Assembly (NCBI GenBank): GCA_030272585.1 | Contig: BSYQ01000014.1 | Location: forward strand, 496,001-560,000 | Reading direction: 5' to 3' | From: Bryopsis sp. KO-2023 | Taxonomy: Eukaryota > Chlorophyta > Ulvophyceae > Bryopsidales > Bryopsidaceae | DNA length: 64,000 nt | In this document: positions 13,937 through 24,354 of the stretch, one piece after another | Layout: every line of letters starts with the position of its first letter | Position numbering within the stretch: the stretch's first letter is position 1 | The notes under the pieces: generated by a model | Database searches by the model: none | What the model saw: only the letters and a program-made list of their open reading frames with translations | What the model was told of the DNA's origin: nothing | Program-made: the position numbers and the translations under genes

Positions 13937-14530
13937 TTGGTTTCGGAGCAGGGGCGCAGCAAGACTGTGCAGGGTCGCTGGAGGACCTTGGAAGGCCCCA
14001 CAGCCTTGGGAGAGATAGAACTGGAGAGTGCTGTGAGCAGCACATAGAAGCAGCGCACAGGCGCAGCACACAGACGCAGTTTTTGCGTTGTTCAGGGAAG
14101 CAGACTTGAAAAGTCACAGACGCAGCTGTTGCTTGGTCGAGTTTTGGTTGTATGAGTTTCGGCAGACCTTTTGGTGGTAGTGACAGAGTTATTGAAGTGG
14201 TTTCTGACTCCGAGACGAGTATTTATTCAGAGGACTCAGGAGAGAACCACCCAGAAAGGGTGCTGCCACACACACTGCGTTTTCCTGATACAGTGGTTCG
14301 TTTACCCTCTCCTCTTCGTTTTGCTCAGCCTGTACATATACTTGGACCTGTCAGACACCCTTTGGCAGTGTTGGAACCAGGCGCTCTGAGAGCACCCCCT
14401 CACGGTCACCGCAGAGCAGAACAGGGTCCAGGGTACTTCAGATACACAGAGTGTACTGATCCCAACTGCAATATATACAGGAATCGCTTGAGAGGACAGC
14501 AGGAAAGAGAACGCAGAGAGCAGCGCAGAG

Positions 14531-15712
14531 ATGGCCGGACAGGACGAGCAACCGCAGATAGGAATGCCGGCCCCAGATCCCTTCGACGTGCAGGGATTGA
14601 GGCAGATGATTTTGGACATGCAGGAAGAGGTCCAGCACCTGAGACACGTAGCAGCCAACGTGAACGTGCAGATGGACGACGCAGCTCGGAACGCAGTGCA
14701 CAACAGGATGGCACAGCAGCAACCTCCCGCAGCTCTGGGCAGAGCTAGGGCGAAAGGCCCTGACATGTGGTATGGTGATCCACATGATGTTCCCCTCAAT
14801 GAGTGGCAAGTCCAGTTGCAGACATACTTTGATGTTACTGCAACCAGGGACAGGGAACAGCAGGTATTAGTGGCTGCAGGATGCTTGAGAGGAGCAGCAG
14901 GCACTTGGTGGAGAGGTCGGTATGAAGCTGCGATGGCAGGACAGCTGAATCTGCCACAGGACGTTCCAGCTTTGGTGACAGCACTCAGACAGCAGTTTGG
15001 TAAAACGAATGAGAACAAAGACTTCAGGCGGGAATGGTCACGTCTGAAGCAGGGACGATCTACTGTTGCTGAGTATGTGCATCAGTTCAGAAGACTTATG
15101 CTGCAGATCAATGACAGCAACGCTGGAGAGCAGCTGTTTCGTTTTGTAGAGGGTCTGAATGACCGTCTGCGAACTAAGGTTGAAATGGAAGATCCTGCAG
15201 ATCTGGAGCGTGCGATAGCACTCGCCGCCACTTGGGAAGGTCCGCTGGAGGCGTACCGCAGAGAGGGACGCAGAGGCCACAGTCCCAGAGGCAGGCGTGA
15301 AGGATCACGCAGAGACAGATCAAAGAGCAGAGGCCGATCTTACAGCAGAGGCCGATCCTACAGCAGAGGAAGATCGCAGAGTCGAGGTCGCAGTGCTGGT
15401 CGTGGCAGAACTGACGCAGATCGTGATAGGTATACACCACACCAATATACACCACAATTAGGGGACCGCATGGAGGTTGATGGCCTCCAGCGTAACCGCG
15501 TGGGTTTTGATGTTGGTAGAAACCGAAGCGACAGTCGCAGTAAAAGCAGAGGACGCAGTGGTAGTCCTCGCAGACAGAGGCAGAACAGAAGATCTGGAGA
15601 GAGTATCTCTGCCAGAAGGAGCAGAATGGATGCAGGTCACTCTGCAGCGAATGTTGATTGTTACAACTGCGGCAAGAAAGGACATTTTGCTGCAGACTGT
15701 CAGGAAAACTGA
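14531..15712 (+). CDS. gag: Gypsy Gag polyprotein
   Basis: This 393-aa frame is the structural protein of the nested gypsy element. It contains a retrotransposon gag core (MWYGDPHDVPLNEWQVQLQT region), a long Arg/Ser-rich basic stretch and a C-terminal CCHC zinc knuckle (CYNCGKKGHFAADC) for RNA binding. It overlaps the start of pol by ~55 bp in a different frame, an arrangement in which this family is known to use frameshifting. A shorter frame at 14152-14748 overlaps its start; whether that is translated is unclear. Confidence 0.85.
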   Translation: MAGQDEQPQIGMPAPDPFDVQGLRQMILDMQEEVQHLRHVAANVNVQMDDAARNAVHNRMAQQQPPAALGRARAKGPDMWYGDPHDVPLNEWQVQLQTYFDVTATRDREQQVLVAAGCLRGAAGTWWRGRYEAAMAGQLNLPQDVPALVTALRQQFGKTNENKDFRREWSRLKQGRSTVAEYVHQFRRLMLQINDSNAGEQLFRFVEGLNDRLRTKVEMEDPADLERAIALAATWEGPLEAYRREGRRGHSPRGRREGSRRDRSKSRGRSYSRGRSYSRGRSQSRGRSAGRGRTDADRDRYTPHQYTPQLGDRMEVDGLQRNRVGFDVGRNRSDSRSKSRGRSGSPRRQRQNRRSGESISARRSRMDAGHSAANVDCYNCGKKGHFAADCQEN

Positions 15713-18700
15713 GGAGGCCAGAGTCTGGAGAGGCTGCTGGCCGGGAAATCCTGGCGGAGGAGGATAGAAGTGGAGTGTGGGAAGGCCGGTGCAGCCCACC
15801 ACACAGAGAGGCTACCAATTGGGGGGTAGCAGGAATTTCAAATCAGAACTCCAAGGTTGGAGAGCCATGCGTAGCCTCAGCCAAGGAGAAGAAGAAGAAG
15901 AAGAAGAAGAAAATGATGGAGAACCTTGCAGGTACAGAGCCATGTGTAGCCATACCTGAAGGGGATCCTGCAGTGTCAGTGTTGAATTTTGCAGGTGGAG
16001 GGCCTTGTGTAGCCACATTTGCAGAATGTTTGGTGAAGGATATAGAGACAACGAAGGAGGGTTGTGGGCTGAGTGAAGCCACAACCACTCTGGTCTCTGA
16101 GGCAGGAGGTGATGAGCCAAGTGAAGCCACACCCAGCCTGCAGGTGATGTCAGGCAGTGCAGGTTTGGGAGGTGTACAGCCTGAACCTGAGCTGCACAAT
16201 GTTACGGAGTGTAAAAGTACTGATGGTGATCTGAGGGCAGACACATCAGATTTTTCAGTGAGAGAGGAGCTTGAACAGGGGAAACTTAGTGCAGATTCCC
16301 TCAAGAATGTTTGTTCAAGTGAACCCCCAGTTTTGAAGTTGAGAGGAGTCCAAGGGGGGACTCAAGGATTGTTGAAGACCACAGGGGCTGTGGCAGGTTG
16401 TTTTGCAAGAATTTTGTTAGATAGTGGTGCAACCGACAATTTTGTTTCGAAAGATTGGTTGCTAGAAAATGACATTCAGGCAAAGACTTCGGAGGTGGTT
16501 ACTGAAGTGCAGTTAGCAGATGGCAAGACTTCAGAGAAGGTAGAAAAAGAACTGCAGGCCAGTGTCAAGATGGGGAGGTTTGTTTCAGAGGAAAAGATGT
16601 ATGCAGTGACACTAGGCAGGTATGATCTGGTGTTAGGTATGTCTTGGCTGAGTAAACACAACCCTATGATAGATTGGCAGAAGAAGAAATTGGTTTTGCA
16701 GACACCTCAGGGAGTAGTCAAACTCAGAATGCAGACAGGTAGAGTAGAGGATTGCAGTACTGAAGATTTGGATATGATGTCCGCCAAAGAGTTTGCTCGG
16801 GCAGCCCGCAAGGGTATGCCGATGTATTTGGTAAATCTTCGGGAAGTTCAGGAGGAACATTTGATTAATAATGTGGAAAGTACTGATGCAGTAAAAGGCA
16901 GTGTGGCAGAAACCTTGTCAGAGGAAGGAAAAGAGGCAGCTGAGTTAGAAAAACAGATCAGAAAGGAGTTTCAGGATTTGTTTAAAGAGGAACTGCCGCA
17001 GGAGTTACCTCCTGACAGGGGTGTGAATCATAAGATTGAGTTGGTGGAAGGTGCAGAACCAGTAAAAAAGGGGCTTTATAGGGCCAGTTTTGCAGAAAGA
17101 GAAGAACTGAAAAAGCAGTTAGCAGAGCTGCTGAAGCAGGGATTTATCAGACCTAGCAAGTCTCCATGGGGTTCGCCGGTTTTGTTTGTTCCTAAGAAAA
17201 ATGGGAAACTTAGGATGTGTGTGGATTTTCGGGCACTTAACAAACTAACGGTGAAAAATAGGTATCCTATCCCGAGGATAGAGGAGTTGCTGGATCAGAT
17301 TCAGGGAGCACGCTGCTTCAGCAAGATTGACCTCTGCTCAGGCTACCATCAGGTGCGGTTGGATCCTGCAGATTGTGAGAAAACGGCCTTCCGCACCAGG
17401 TATGGCCTTTATGAGTATGTTGTTCTTCCTTTTGGGCTGACGAATGCCCCTGCCACTTTTATGAACACAATGAATCATGTGCTGCATGATTTTCTGGACG
17501 TCTTTTGCATCGTTTACTTAGATGACATTTTGATTTTTAGCAAAGATTGGGCAGAACACAAAGTTCATTTGCGGAAAGTGATGCAGAGGTTGAGGGAACA
17601 AAAGTTATATGCATCAGCTTCAAAGTGTGAGATCTGCAGAGATCAAGTTGAGTTTTTGGGGCATGAGTTAAGTGCTGCAGGAGTACAGGTGTTGCAGAGC
17701 AAGGTGCAGGTTATCAGAGATTGGCCACCCTTGACATCAGTGAAGGATCTCAGGTCCTTTCTGGGATTGGCAAACTACTACAGGAGGTTCATGAAGGACT
17801 TCTCTGCCGGAGCCAAGCCTTTGACTGCATTACTCAAAAAGGATGCAGAGTGGAAATGGACTGAGACAGAAGCTGCAGCCATGCAGGATATCAAGGAGGC
17901 ATTGATGTCTGCACCAGTACTATTGGTGCCTGACCCAAGTCTGAAGTTTGAAGTCACCACCGATGCTTCGGACTATGCAATAGGAGCAGTCCTAACTCAG
18001 GACAAGGGACAGGGTCAGCAGCCAGTGGCATTTGAAAGCAGGAAGCTGCAACCTGCAGAACTCAACTATGCTACTCATGAAAAGGAGCTGCTAGCAGTTG
18101 TGCATGCTCTGAAGGTCTGGAGACACTATTTGGATGCACAAGAGTTTGTGGTGCACACCGATCATGCACCCCTCAAGTTTTTGCATACTCAGCCTCACCT
18201 GTCGCAGAGGCAAGCAAGATGGATGGAGACTCTGCAATCTTTCAAGTTCGAGATCAAGTACAGACCAGGCAGAGACAATGTGGTGGCAGATGCTCTGAGC
18301 AGGGCCACACATCAAGTGGAGGAAACAAAGTCTGAAATGAATGCTCAGGCTAGGCTGGAAGTTGCAGAAGGATTCCTGCAACAGGTGCAGACAGCTTATT
18401 CGAAAGATCCACTGTGTCAGCAGTTGATCACTGCAAGATACAGACCTGGACATGTGAAATGGGATGGCCAAAGGCTCTGGAGAAGAATTGGGAATGCTTG
18501 GAAATGGTGGATTCCTGAAGCAGATGGGCTCAGGGAGAAAATACTGCATGACTGCCATGAGTCCCCATTGGCAGGACATTTGGGCAGAAGGAAGACCCTT
18601 GTCAGGGTGCAGTTGCATTATTTCTGGCCTCACATCTCCGAGTCAGTGCACAAGTATGTCCGGAATTGCATTTCATGTCAGAGGAACAAGGCTTCTAATC

Positions 18701-20061
18701 AGAGGCCTTTGGGTAAGCTGCAGCCCCTGCCTATTCCTGATGGCAGGTGGACCAGTGTTTCACTTGACTTTGTAGGGCCTTTACCTAGAACTCGAACTGG
18801 GTCAGATTATTTGTTGGTGGTTGTGGATAGGTTCACAAAAATGATCAGACTTATTCCGACTAAGCAAACGGTTACTGCTGCAGGGGTAGCAGATTTGTTT
18901 TTCCAGAATGTGGTTCGTTTCTTTGGGTTACCTCAAGAAATTGTTTCTGATCGGGATACTCGTTTCACTAGCAATTTTTGGAGGTCTCTTTGGAAGAAGG
19001 CTGGAACAAGATTGGCAATGTCAAGCAGTTATCATCCTGAGACAGATGGTCAGACTGAAAGGGCTAACAGAACAGTGCAGGAAATTCTGCGCAGTTATGT
19101 TGAACCTGCAGGAACAGATTGGGATCAGCACTTGGCAGCTGCTGAGTTTGCTTACAACTCCAGTGTCAATGCTACTACTGGATTCTCCCCCTTCTATTTG
19201 ATGAATGGGCAGAACCCAAGGACTCCTGCAAGTGCTGTGGCTGTGTCAGTCTGCCCAGCAGTGGATGATTGGTGGACTACTTGGCAATCTGATCTGGAAA
19301 AATGCAGACACAATATTGCTGCTGCTCAGGCACGTCAACGCCAGGTGGCGGACGAAACCAGGCGGGGAGGGGGCTTTGAGCCAGGCGAAAAAGTTTTTCT
19401 GGCCACAAAAGACTTACCCTTACCTGCAGTGTTGAGCAGAAAGTTGTCAGCAAAGTACTGTGGACCATTTGAAGTCACTGAGAAGCTCTCTGAAGTTGCA
19501 GTCAGGTTGAGACTGCCGGGTCATTGGAGGATACATGATGTGTTTCATGTGTCCAAGCTCAAACCTGCATTTGAAGATCAGGTGGGCAGCTTTCCAGCAA
19601 GGGAGGCACCCAGGTGGCAACCTGAACCTGAGCTTGTGGATGGCAGAAAGTTGTCAGCAAAGTACTGTGGACCATTTGAAGTCACTGAGAAGCTCTCTGA
19701 AGTTGCAGTCAGGTTGAGACTGCCGGGTCATTGGAGGATACATGATGTGTTTCATGTGTCCAAGCTCAAACCTGCATTTGAAGATCAGGTGGGCAGCTTT
19801 CCAGCAAGGGAGGCACCCAGGTGGCAACCTGAACCTGAGCTTGTGGATGGTCAAGAGGAATATCAGGTGGACAGAATTCTGGCAGACAGAACTGTCAGAG
19901 GCAGGAAGCAGTACCTTGTTCGATGGCAGGGATATGATCAATCTGAGGACACATGGGAACCTGCAGAACATTTGCAGAATGCTCGAGATGTACTACGTGA
20001 CTATCAGCAAAGGAGTGAAGGGACCGCGATGAGGCGACGTCCTAGTCGGAAAGCACAGTAA
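15658..20061 (+). CDS. pol: Gypsy Pol polyprotein with C-terminal chromodomain
   Basis: This is an open frame of up to 1,467 aa. The domains in order are an aspartic protease (LLDSGATDNF), reverse transcriptase (active site YLDDIL), RNase H (TDASDYAIGAVL; HTDHAPLKF), integrase (zinc-binding HHCC region, then the D,D,E core with SDRDTRFTS and YHPETDGQTERAN) and a chromodomain (YLVRWQGYDQSEDTWEPAEH). This order places it in the chromovirus branch of Ty3/gypsy. A 207-bp in-frame tandem duplication lies between the integrase and the chromodomain. The frame is otherwise open throughout. Confidence 0.93.
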   Translation: MLQLRQERTFCCRLSGKLRRPESGEAAGREILAEEDRSGVWEGRCSPPHREATNWGVAGISNQNSKVGEPCVASAKEKKKKKKKKMMENLAGTEPCVAIPEGDPAVSVLNFAGGGPCVATFAECLVKDIETTKEGCGLSEATTTLVSEAGGDEPSEATPSLQVMSGSAGLGGVQPEPELHNVTECKSTDGDLRADTSDFSVREELEQGKLSADSLKNVCSSEPPVLKLRGVQGGTQGLLKTTGAVAGCFARILLDSGATDNFVSKDWLLENDIQAKTSEVVTEVQLADGKTSEKVEKELQASVKMGRFVSEEKMYAVTLGRYDLVLGMSWLSKHNPMIDWQKKKLVLQTPQGVVKLRMQTGRVEDCSTEDLDMMSAKEFARAARKGMPMYLVNLREVQEEHLINNVESTDAVKGSVAETLSEEGKEAAELEKQIRKEFQDLFKEELPQELPPDRGVNHKIELVEGAEPVKKGLYRASFAEREELKKQLAELLKQGFIRPSKSPWGSPVLFVPKKNGKLRMCVDFRALNKLTVKNRYPIPRIEELLDQIQGARCFSKIDLCSGYHQVRLDPADCEKTAFRTRYGLYEYVVLPFGLTNAPATFMNTMNHVLHDFLDVFCIVYLDDILIFSKDWAEHKVHLRKVMQRLREQKLYASASKCEICRDQVEFLGHELSAAGVQVLQSKVQVIRDWPPLTSVKDLRSFLGLANYYRRFMKDFSAGAKPLTALLKKDAEWKWTETEAAAMQDIKEALMSAPVLLVPDPSLKFEVTTDASDYAIGAVLTQDKGQGQQPVAFESRKLQPAELNYATHEKELLAVVHALKVWRHYLDAQEFVVHTDHAPLKFLHTQPHLSQRQARWMETLQSFKFEIKYRPGRDNVVADALSRATHQVEETKSEMNAQARLEVAEGFLQQVQTAYSKDPLCQQLITARYRPGHVKWDGQRLWRRIGNAWKWWIPEADGLREKILHDCHESPLAGHLGRRKTLVRVQLHYFWPHISESVHKYVRNCISCQRNKASNQRPLGKLQPLPIPDGRWTSVSLDFVGPLPRTRTGSDYLLVVVDRFTKMIRLIPTKQTVTAAGVADLFFQNVVRFFGLPQEIVSDRDTRFTSNFWRSLWKKAGTRLAMSSSYHPETDGQTERANRTVQEILRSYVEPAGTDWDQHLAAAEFAYNSSVNATTGFSPFYLMNGQNPRTPASAVAVSVCPAVDDWWTTWQSDLEKCRHNIAAAQARQRQVADETRRGGGFEPGEKVFLATKDLPLPAVLSRKLSAKYCGPFEVTEKLSEVAVRLRLPGHWRIHDVFHVSKLKPAFEDQVGSFPAREAPRWQPEPELVDGRKLSAKYCGPFEVTEKLSEVAVRLRLPGHWRIHDVFHVSKLKPAFEDQVGSFPAREAPRWQPEPELVDGQEEYQVDRILADRTVRGRKQYLVRWQGYDQSEDTWEPAEHLQNARDVLRDYQQRSEGTAMRRRPSRKAQ

Positions 20062-20119
20062 AAAACTGAAGAAGAAAAGGGAGAGTGTTATTTTCTCTTT
20101 ATCGTTCGCGTGAGCAGGA

Positions 20120-20968
20120 ATGGTAGACCACGCTCAAGAGACCGAGGATCAGGTGGAACAAGCTTTCAAGTTGTTGAGCTCCAGGGCAGCATCAGCAGCA
20201 AATCTGTCCGCACAGCTTCGGAAAGCAAGAACTGAGTTGCAGGCCGCCCGTGCTGAAAATTATCGTTGGCGCGAGTGGGCAGCGAATATACCAGAAGTGG
20301 TGCAAGGGACTCAGCTCAGAGATGCAGATGCAGATAAGATCTCAGGAAGAGTAATGGAGTGTGAAGGAAAGTCAGTTGCAGGAAAGGAAAAGGTGGCTGA
20401 TGTTAAGGAAGAAGAAGCAGGGTGGTACAGCAATTCTGTTGACAGAATACTTCCAAATCAGACACTGCTACTGCCAGAAGTGCAGCTAAACCCTGTGGAA
20501 GGGCTGACAGAGTCAAGCATGGGATGCACTCTGTGTTTCAAGACCTGTAACAGACCAGTGTACACATTCCCTTGTGGTCAGCACAGGGTCTGCTGCAAAT
20601 CTGTTTGTTGGATGAGGATGTGGTATGCCTATGATACCACTATTCAGCTCGATGCCGAGGGAAGGATGCAAGCGAACTGTCCAATTTCTCTGAAGGTAGC
20701 AAGTCCAGGACCTGCTCAGTTTGGAGAATGTGGATTGTGCAGGATGATAAGGAGACATCCAGGCTTGGCAGTCCCTCCAGCAAGAGTCATGACAACACTT
20801 CGGATTGCAGGATTGGAGTTGCCTAAGAGCACTGCAGGAAGAAATCAGACAAACCGTGATGCAGCACCACACCGGATTGTTGAGTGGGAGGTTATACCTT
20901 CTAAGAAATCTGGGTCAGCAAAAAAGAGAAGTCTAGATGAGGTGATCTCTCAGGGTGCAGGTGACTAG
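20120..20968 (+). CDS. Third frame of the gypsy element, Cys-rich, unknown role
   Basis: This 282-aa frame lies between pol and the 3' LTR, on the same strand. Its N-terminal third looks coiled-coil-like. The middle has paired cysteines and a histidine (CTLCFKTC, CGQHRVCC, then CGLC), which suggests a zinc-binding fold. Chromoviruses usually lack a gene here. It could be an accessory protein or a captured host gene; I do not recognise the family. Confidence 0.5.
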   Translation: MVDHAQETEDQVEQAFKLLSSRAASAANLSAQLRKARTELQAARAENYRWREWAANIPEVVQGTQLRDADADKISGRVMECEGKSVAGKEKVADVKEEEAGWYSNSVDRILPNQTLLLPEVQLNPVEGLTESSMGCTLCFKTCNRPVYTFPCGQHRVCCKSVCWMRMWYAYDTTIQLDAEGRMQANCPISLKVASPGPAQFGECGLCRMIRRHPGLAVPPARVMTTLRIAGLELPKSTAGRNQTNRDAAPHRIVEWEVIPSKKSGSAKKRSLDEVISQGAGD

Positions 20969-21595
20969 TGCAGTTTGCTGCAGGTCACTTGAAGGAATGT
21001 TTGGTTTTTATTGAAATGTGATTTGCAGTGGGAGCTGCCAGTTCAGGCAGAACATATTAGGCTGATTGAATGAAACTTGGTATATTTCTTGACTTGGTGG
21101 AATTTGAAAAAGAACAATTTTCTGAGGGAGTTATATCATTTTGTTCCTTTTTCTTGAGTGCTTATGGGACAGGCAGAGTATTTTTCAGAGATTCTTAATA
21201 AACCTGCCAACTAGATACATTTTTGATAGCTGCAACAGAATGTGGTTTATTGCTGCAGCATAATAGTATCCTTTGAGAAGGGACATTTTTACTGATTACT
21301 AGAACTTTGTGGGCTGATGAGCAGTGTTTATTTTGGAAAACTGCTGATCAGTCATTTGACTAATGTTTTCTAATGATTGAGGTTTTTATATGCCAAAGAA
21401 GTAGGAAGTTGCAGAAAACATAAGTTCAAGTGTGCAGCAGGGTTCTTTGGTTGTTGATGTTTTATTAGACCTACAAGGGAGTAGGGTTTGATTTGATGAT
21501 GAGTTTTCAGATTTGAGCTATGGAATTTCTCTAAAAGGTTGATTTATTTCAGTCAAAGTGCAGTAAGGGGCTACTGCAGTTCAGATGGGGAGGAA

Positions 21596-22068
21596 TGTAG
21601 CGAATCAGGGTTTCTGACAGCCCTGCAGTACGTCAGCAGGCTTGCTGACAGTCCTGCAGTACTTTAAGTAGGAGGCTGGCTGCCCTGAGGCAGCATACAG
21701 TCAGTCAGGGTGTGCTGGCAGTGAAGTAGTACGTGGACTACTGAGCTGGCAGCTAGAATGTTCTAGAAGGTCGCTCAGCACCACAGGAATGGCCGTGGGG
21801 CTGAGCTGGGCTCTGATTGAAAGGACTGCAAGGTCTGATGCCTTGCAGCAGTGATGCAGACTGATGTTACAGCCTATGATCAGTTAGGATCAAGGCTGCT
21901 AGGGTATTCTATAAGTTCTTGGGGTTTGAACGTTCTTGTAACCTTACTTTGGGATTGAACTCCCTTTGTCTCGCTTCCAAGTCGTCTATTCTTTCCCTCC
22001 AAGCCGTTTCAGGCTTGCAGTTCACAGCCAGCAGCCCACAATAGCGGTCTGCAGGCGAATTCACTACA
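21596..22068 (+). repeat. 3' LTR of the gypsy element
   Basis: It is 473 bp, identical by eye to 13464-13936, and is followed by the ATGCA target repeat. Confidence 0.93.
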
Positions 22069-22819
22069 ATGCAGTTTTCATAAAAGGAATTCTTAATAAT
22101 AGAACTGAATAAAAGCTGGGGAATATACCTTGGAGAGAACTAGAATAGCAAGAGAATGGGCAGGCAAAAAGTTCAGTGATCAGAAGAAAATATAGAAGGG
22201 AATTGGAATTTCCAAAGCTGGTTAGAGATACTGGTGGATAGAGGACTGAAAGGAGTCTTTTTTAAAAAAAAAAAAAAGGGGTTTGGACATAAAGATTTAG
22301 TAAAAGGAACAAGACTAGCAGATCAAACTGCAGTGGAGAAGGTTCTTATTTTATTGAGAGGAATTTGAAAAGGTTTGATATAGCTTAGGAAGGACATATA
22401 CCAAATACGAAAGGGATAGATATTGTCGCCAACAGCGAGCAGTTAAAATACTCTCAAAAAGAGATATTGACATAAGGACAAAGGACATAGGAAGAGTCGG
22501 GTTTCGTGTTTATTTCCAGCGTCAGGTTTGGCCAAAAATGAACTGCAGGAATAGTAGGGCACTTGGTCGTGAGTGCATAAAGGGGAATTTTACTGCTGGT
22601 GTGAGGGTGCTGTTTTGAGCGCACATTAGCAATTAGAAACAAAGGGGTTTTGGCAGTGGACGTTGGAATTAGGAAATTGGATTAGCAAAGGGTGCAAGGG
22701 GTGAATATGAAGTATGAATGAAGGGAAGTGAAACTGCATGGGATGCAGTGGGTTTCTAGCCCGCGTGAGGTGTACGCATAGAGTGGTTTCTATGCGGGTG
22801 TAAGGGGGATCGTCACAGC
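22069..22819. other. Right interior of the outer LTR element
   Basis: About 750 bp continues the outer element after the nested insertion. It ends in a purine-rich tract (AAGGGGGA) just before the right LTR, the expected position of a polypurine tract. No coding frame is recognisable. Confidence 0.6.
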
Positions 22820-24349
22820 TGTGACGGAGCTAGAAAGAACATGGCAGATGTACTGCCACGAAATGTCACAATTATTCTGATGTTAATTCGGATGAACGGA
22901 ACTCACCAGCTCACACTGATAAACAGTCGTATTACGCGCTGCTCTATGTGAGACCTGGTGGTTCGCACGTTGGGTTCAACTCCTGACGAGGTCGACGACG
23001 TAGGAAAAGTTGTATATCGATGCGCTGGAGGATATCGAATAGCTGGCACGCCAACCCATGGCAGCGCAGAGTATTAGCAGTCTTACTGTCGGCACTGTCA
23101 CTCTGTGATATCCGAGGTATGACTTCTACGAAACGTGCAGCTGGGAAAACAAGGAGCCAGCGAAAACACGATGGAATACAACGCATAGAATATAGCTCAC
23201 TACGAAACAAGATCTTTAAGACGATCTATACAGCTTTCAGTCGAGTCGCTAAGCGACCCTCGCTGTGACGTCGAACTCGCAGCCAACACATGTGTGTTGG
23301 CACTAGAACTGGCTGCGAGTATAAAAATAGAGCGAAGTTTTCTACGGATAACTAAGTTTCTGAAACCTCGGCAGTATACCCCCTCGGAAGTTTATTAAAA
23401 GTTTACTGAAGCTCTGAATCGGACGTGGAAAAGATTAGCTATCGGATCCGCACGGGAAATCTAATTCGGACGAGGTATAACTTCGATCGATTAATAAACA
23501 TACCCAAGGATATGTACTACTGTTTTTCTGTGGGATACACCATCCCTTCTCTTTTTCTGTAAACATTTTCTTGCAAAGTATATATGTGTGTGGGTGTGGG
23601 TGTGAATAAGGAAATCACTGAAGATTTCCTCTATCCTTCTGAAAGTTCTGATGTTAGATTAAGTGTTTCTGAAAGTTCTGAAGTTAGATTAAGTGTTTCT
23701 GAAAGTTCTGAAGTTAGATTAAGTATCTCTGAAAGTGCAGTAGAATTTCTGGAAGTACTAGAGTAAAATAGGGTGTTTTCTGAAGTATTATAAGTCTGGA
23801 AGTAAAAGGGATAAGGGTGCTGTCCCTCCCTTAGGAGTTTTTCCACTCAGAGGAGCTGCCCTCTCCTCTGAGTGTCTCCTTGTGTTTAGTTTCTCCACTC
23901 AGAGGAGCTGCCCTCTCCTCTGAGTGTTTTCTTGTGTTTAGTTTCTCCCTTCTCCAGGTCGGTTTTCAGAGTCTCCCTAGGCCATGGTCTCTTAGCGACC
24001 ACCCTCTGGGGAACTCCACCTTTTGTCTTAGTCGCAGGAGCAAGTCCCTCTTAGCGGGTGTCTCCTTTGACTTCGACTCGTCTTACTTTCAAGTGCCTGG
24101 TCTTAGGCCTTTCGTTATTAGAGGGGTTCGAGACTGTGACTCTCGGATTGCAGTGTTCGTTAGTGCGACTGGTCTTAGCCGACTTCTTGGGTGACGATAG
24201 TTTCAGAGCGCGAGTGTTTCTATACCGAGTTTTTGATGCGACCGTCTTAAGTCGGCACAGTCCGACTTGTTTACCTTGGTCGTGAACTGGGGTAATTTCG
24301 TCGTAACACTTTTTAGTAGTTGCGCCGAATGCGTTTTCGGATCGTCACA
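22820..24349 (+). repeat. Right LTR of the outer element
   Basis: It is 1,530 bp, TGTGACG...CGTCACA, followed by the CATGC target repeat. It nearly matches 7660-9126 and carries one extra ~53-bp tandem unit near 23890. Confidence 0.85.
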
Positions 24350-24354
24350 CATGC

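Larger units (their letters stand above)
13464..22068 (+). mobile_element. Chromodomain Ty3/gypsy LTR retrotransposon, nested, looks whole
   Basis: The LTRs at 13464-13936 and 21596-22068 are both 473 bp, start TGTAG, end CTACA, and look identical by eye. ATGCA flanks both sides (13459-13463 and 22069-22073), a 5-bp target repeat. A primer-binding-like TGGTTTCGGAGC starts at 13938. The parts in order are gag with a zinc knuckle, pol (protease, reverse transcriptase, RNase H, integrase, chromodomain) and a third Cys-rich frame. No breaks are evident in the main frames, so it appears very young, and younger than the element it sits in. Confidence 0.93.
7660..24349. mobile_element. Large LTR retrotransposon without recognisable coding region (LARD-like), carrying a nested gypsy element
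   Basis: The direct repeats at 7660-9126 and 22820-24349 are long LTRs. The right copy begins TGTGACG and ends CGTCACA. CATGC flanks the whole unit (7655-7659 and 24350-24354), a 5-bp target duplication. A TATA-like TATAAAAATA lies near 8160. Just inside the left LTR is TGGTTTCGGAGC (9127), a likely tRNA primer-binding site, and a purine-rich tract precedes the right LTR. Without the nested element the interior is ~5 kb, purine-rich, and shows no gag, protease, reverse transcriptase or integrase. The LTRs differ at only a handful of positions plus one short tandem duplication, so the insertion looks fairly recent. It resembles a non-autonomous large-retrotransposon derivative. Confidence 0.8.
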
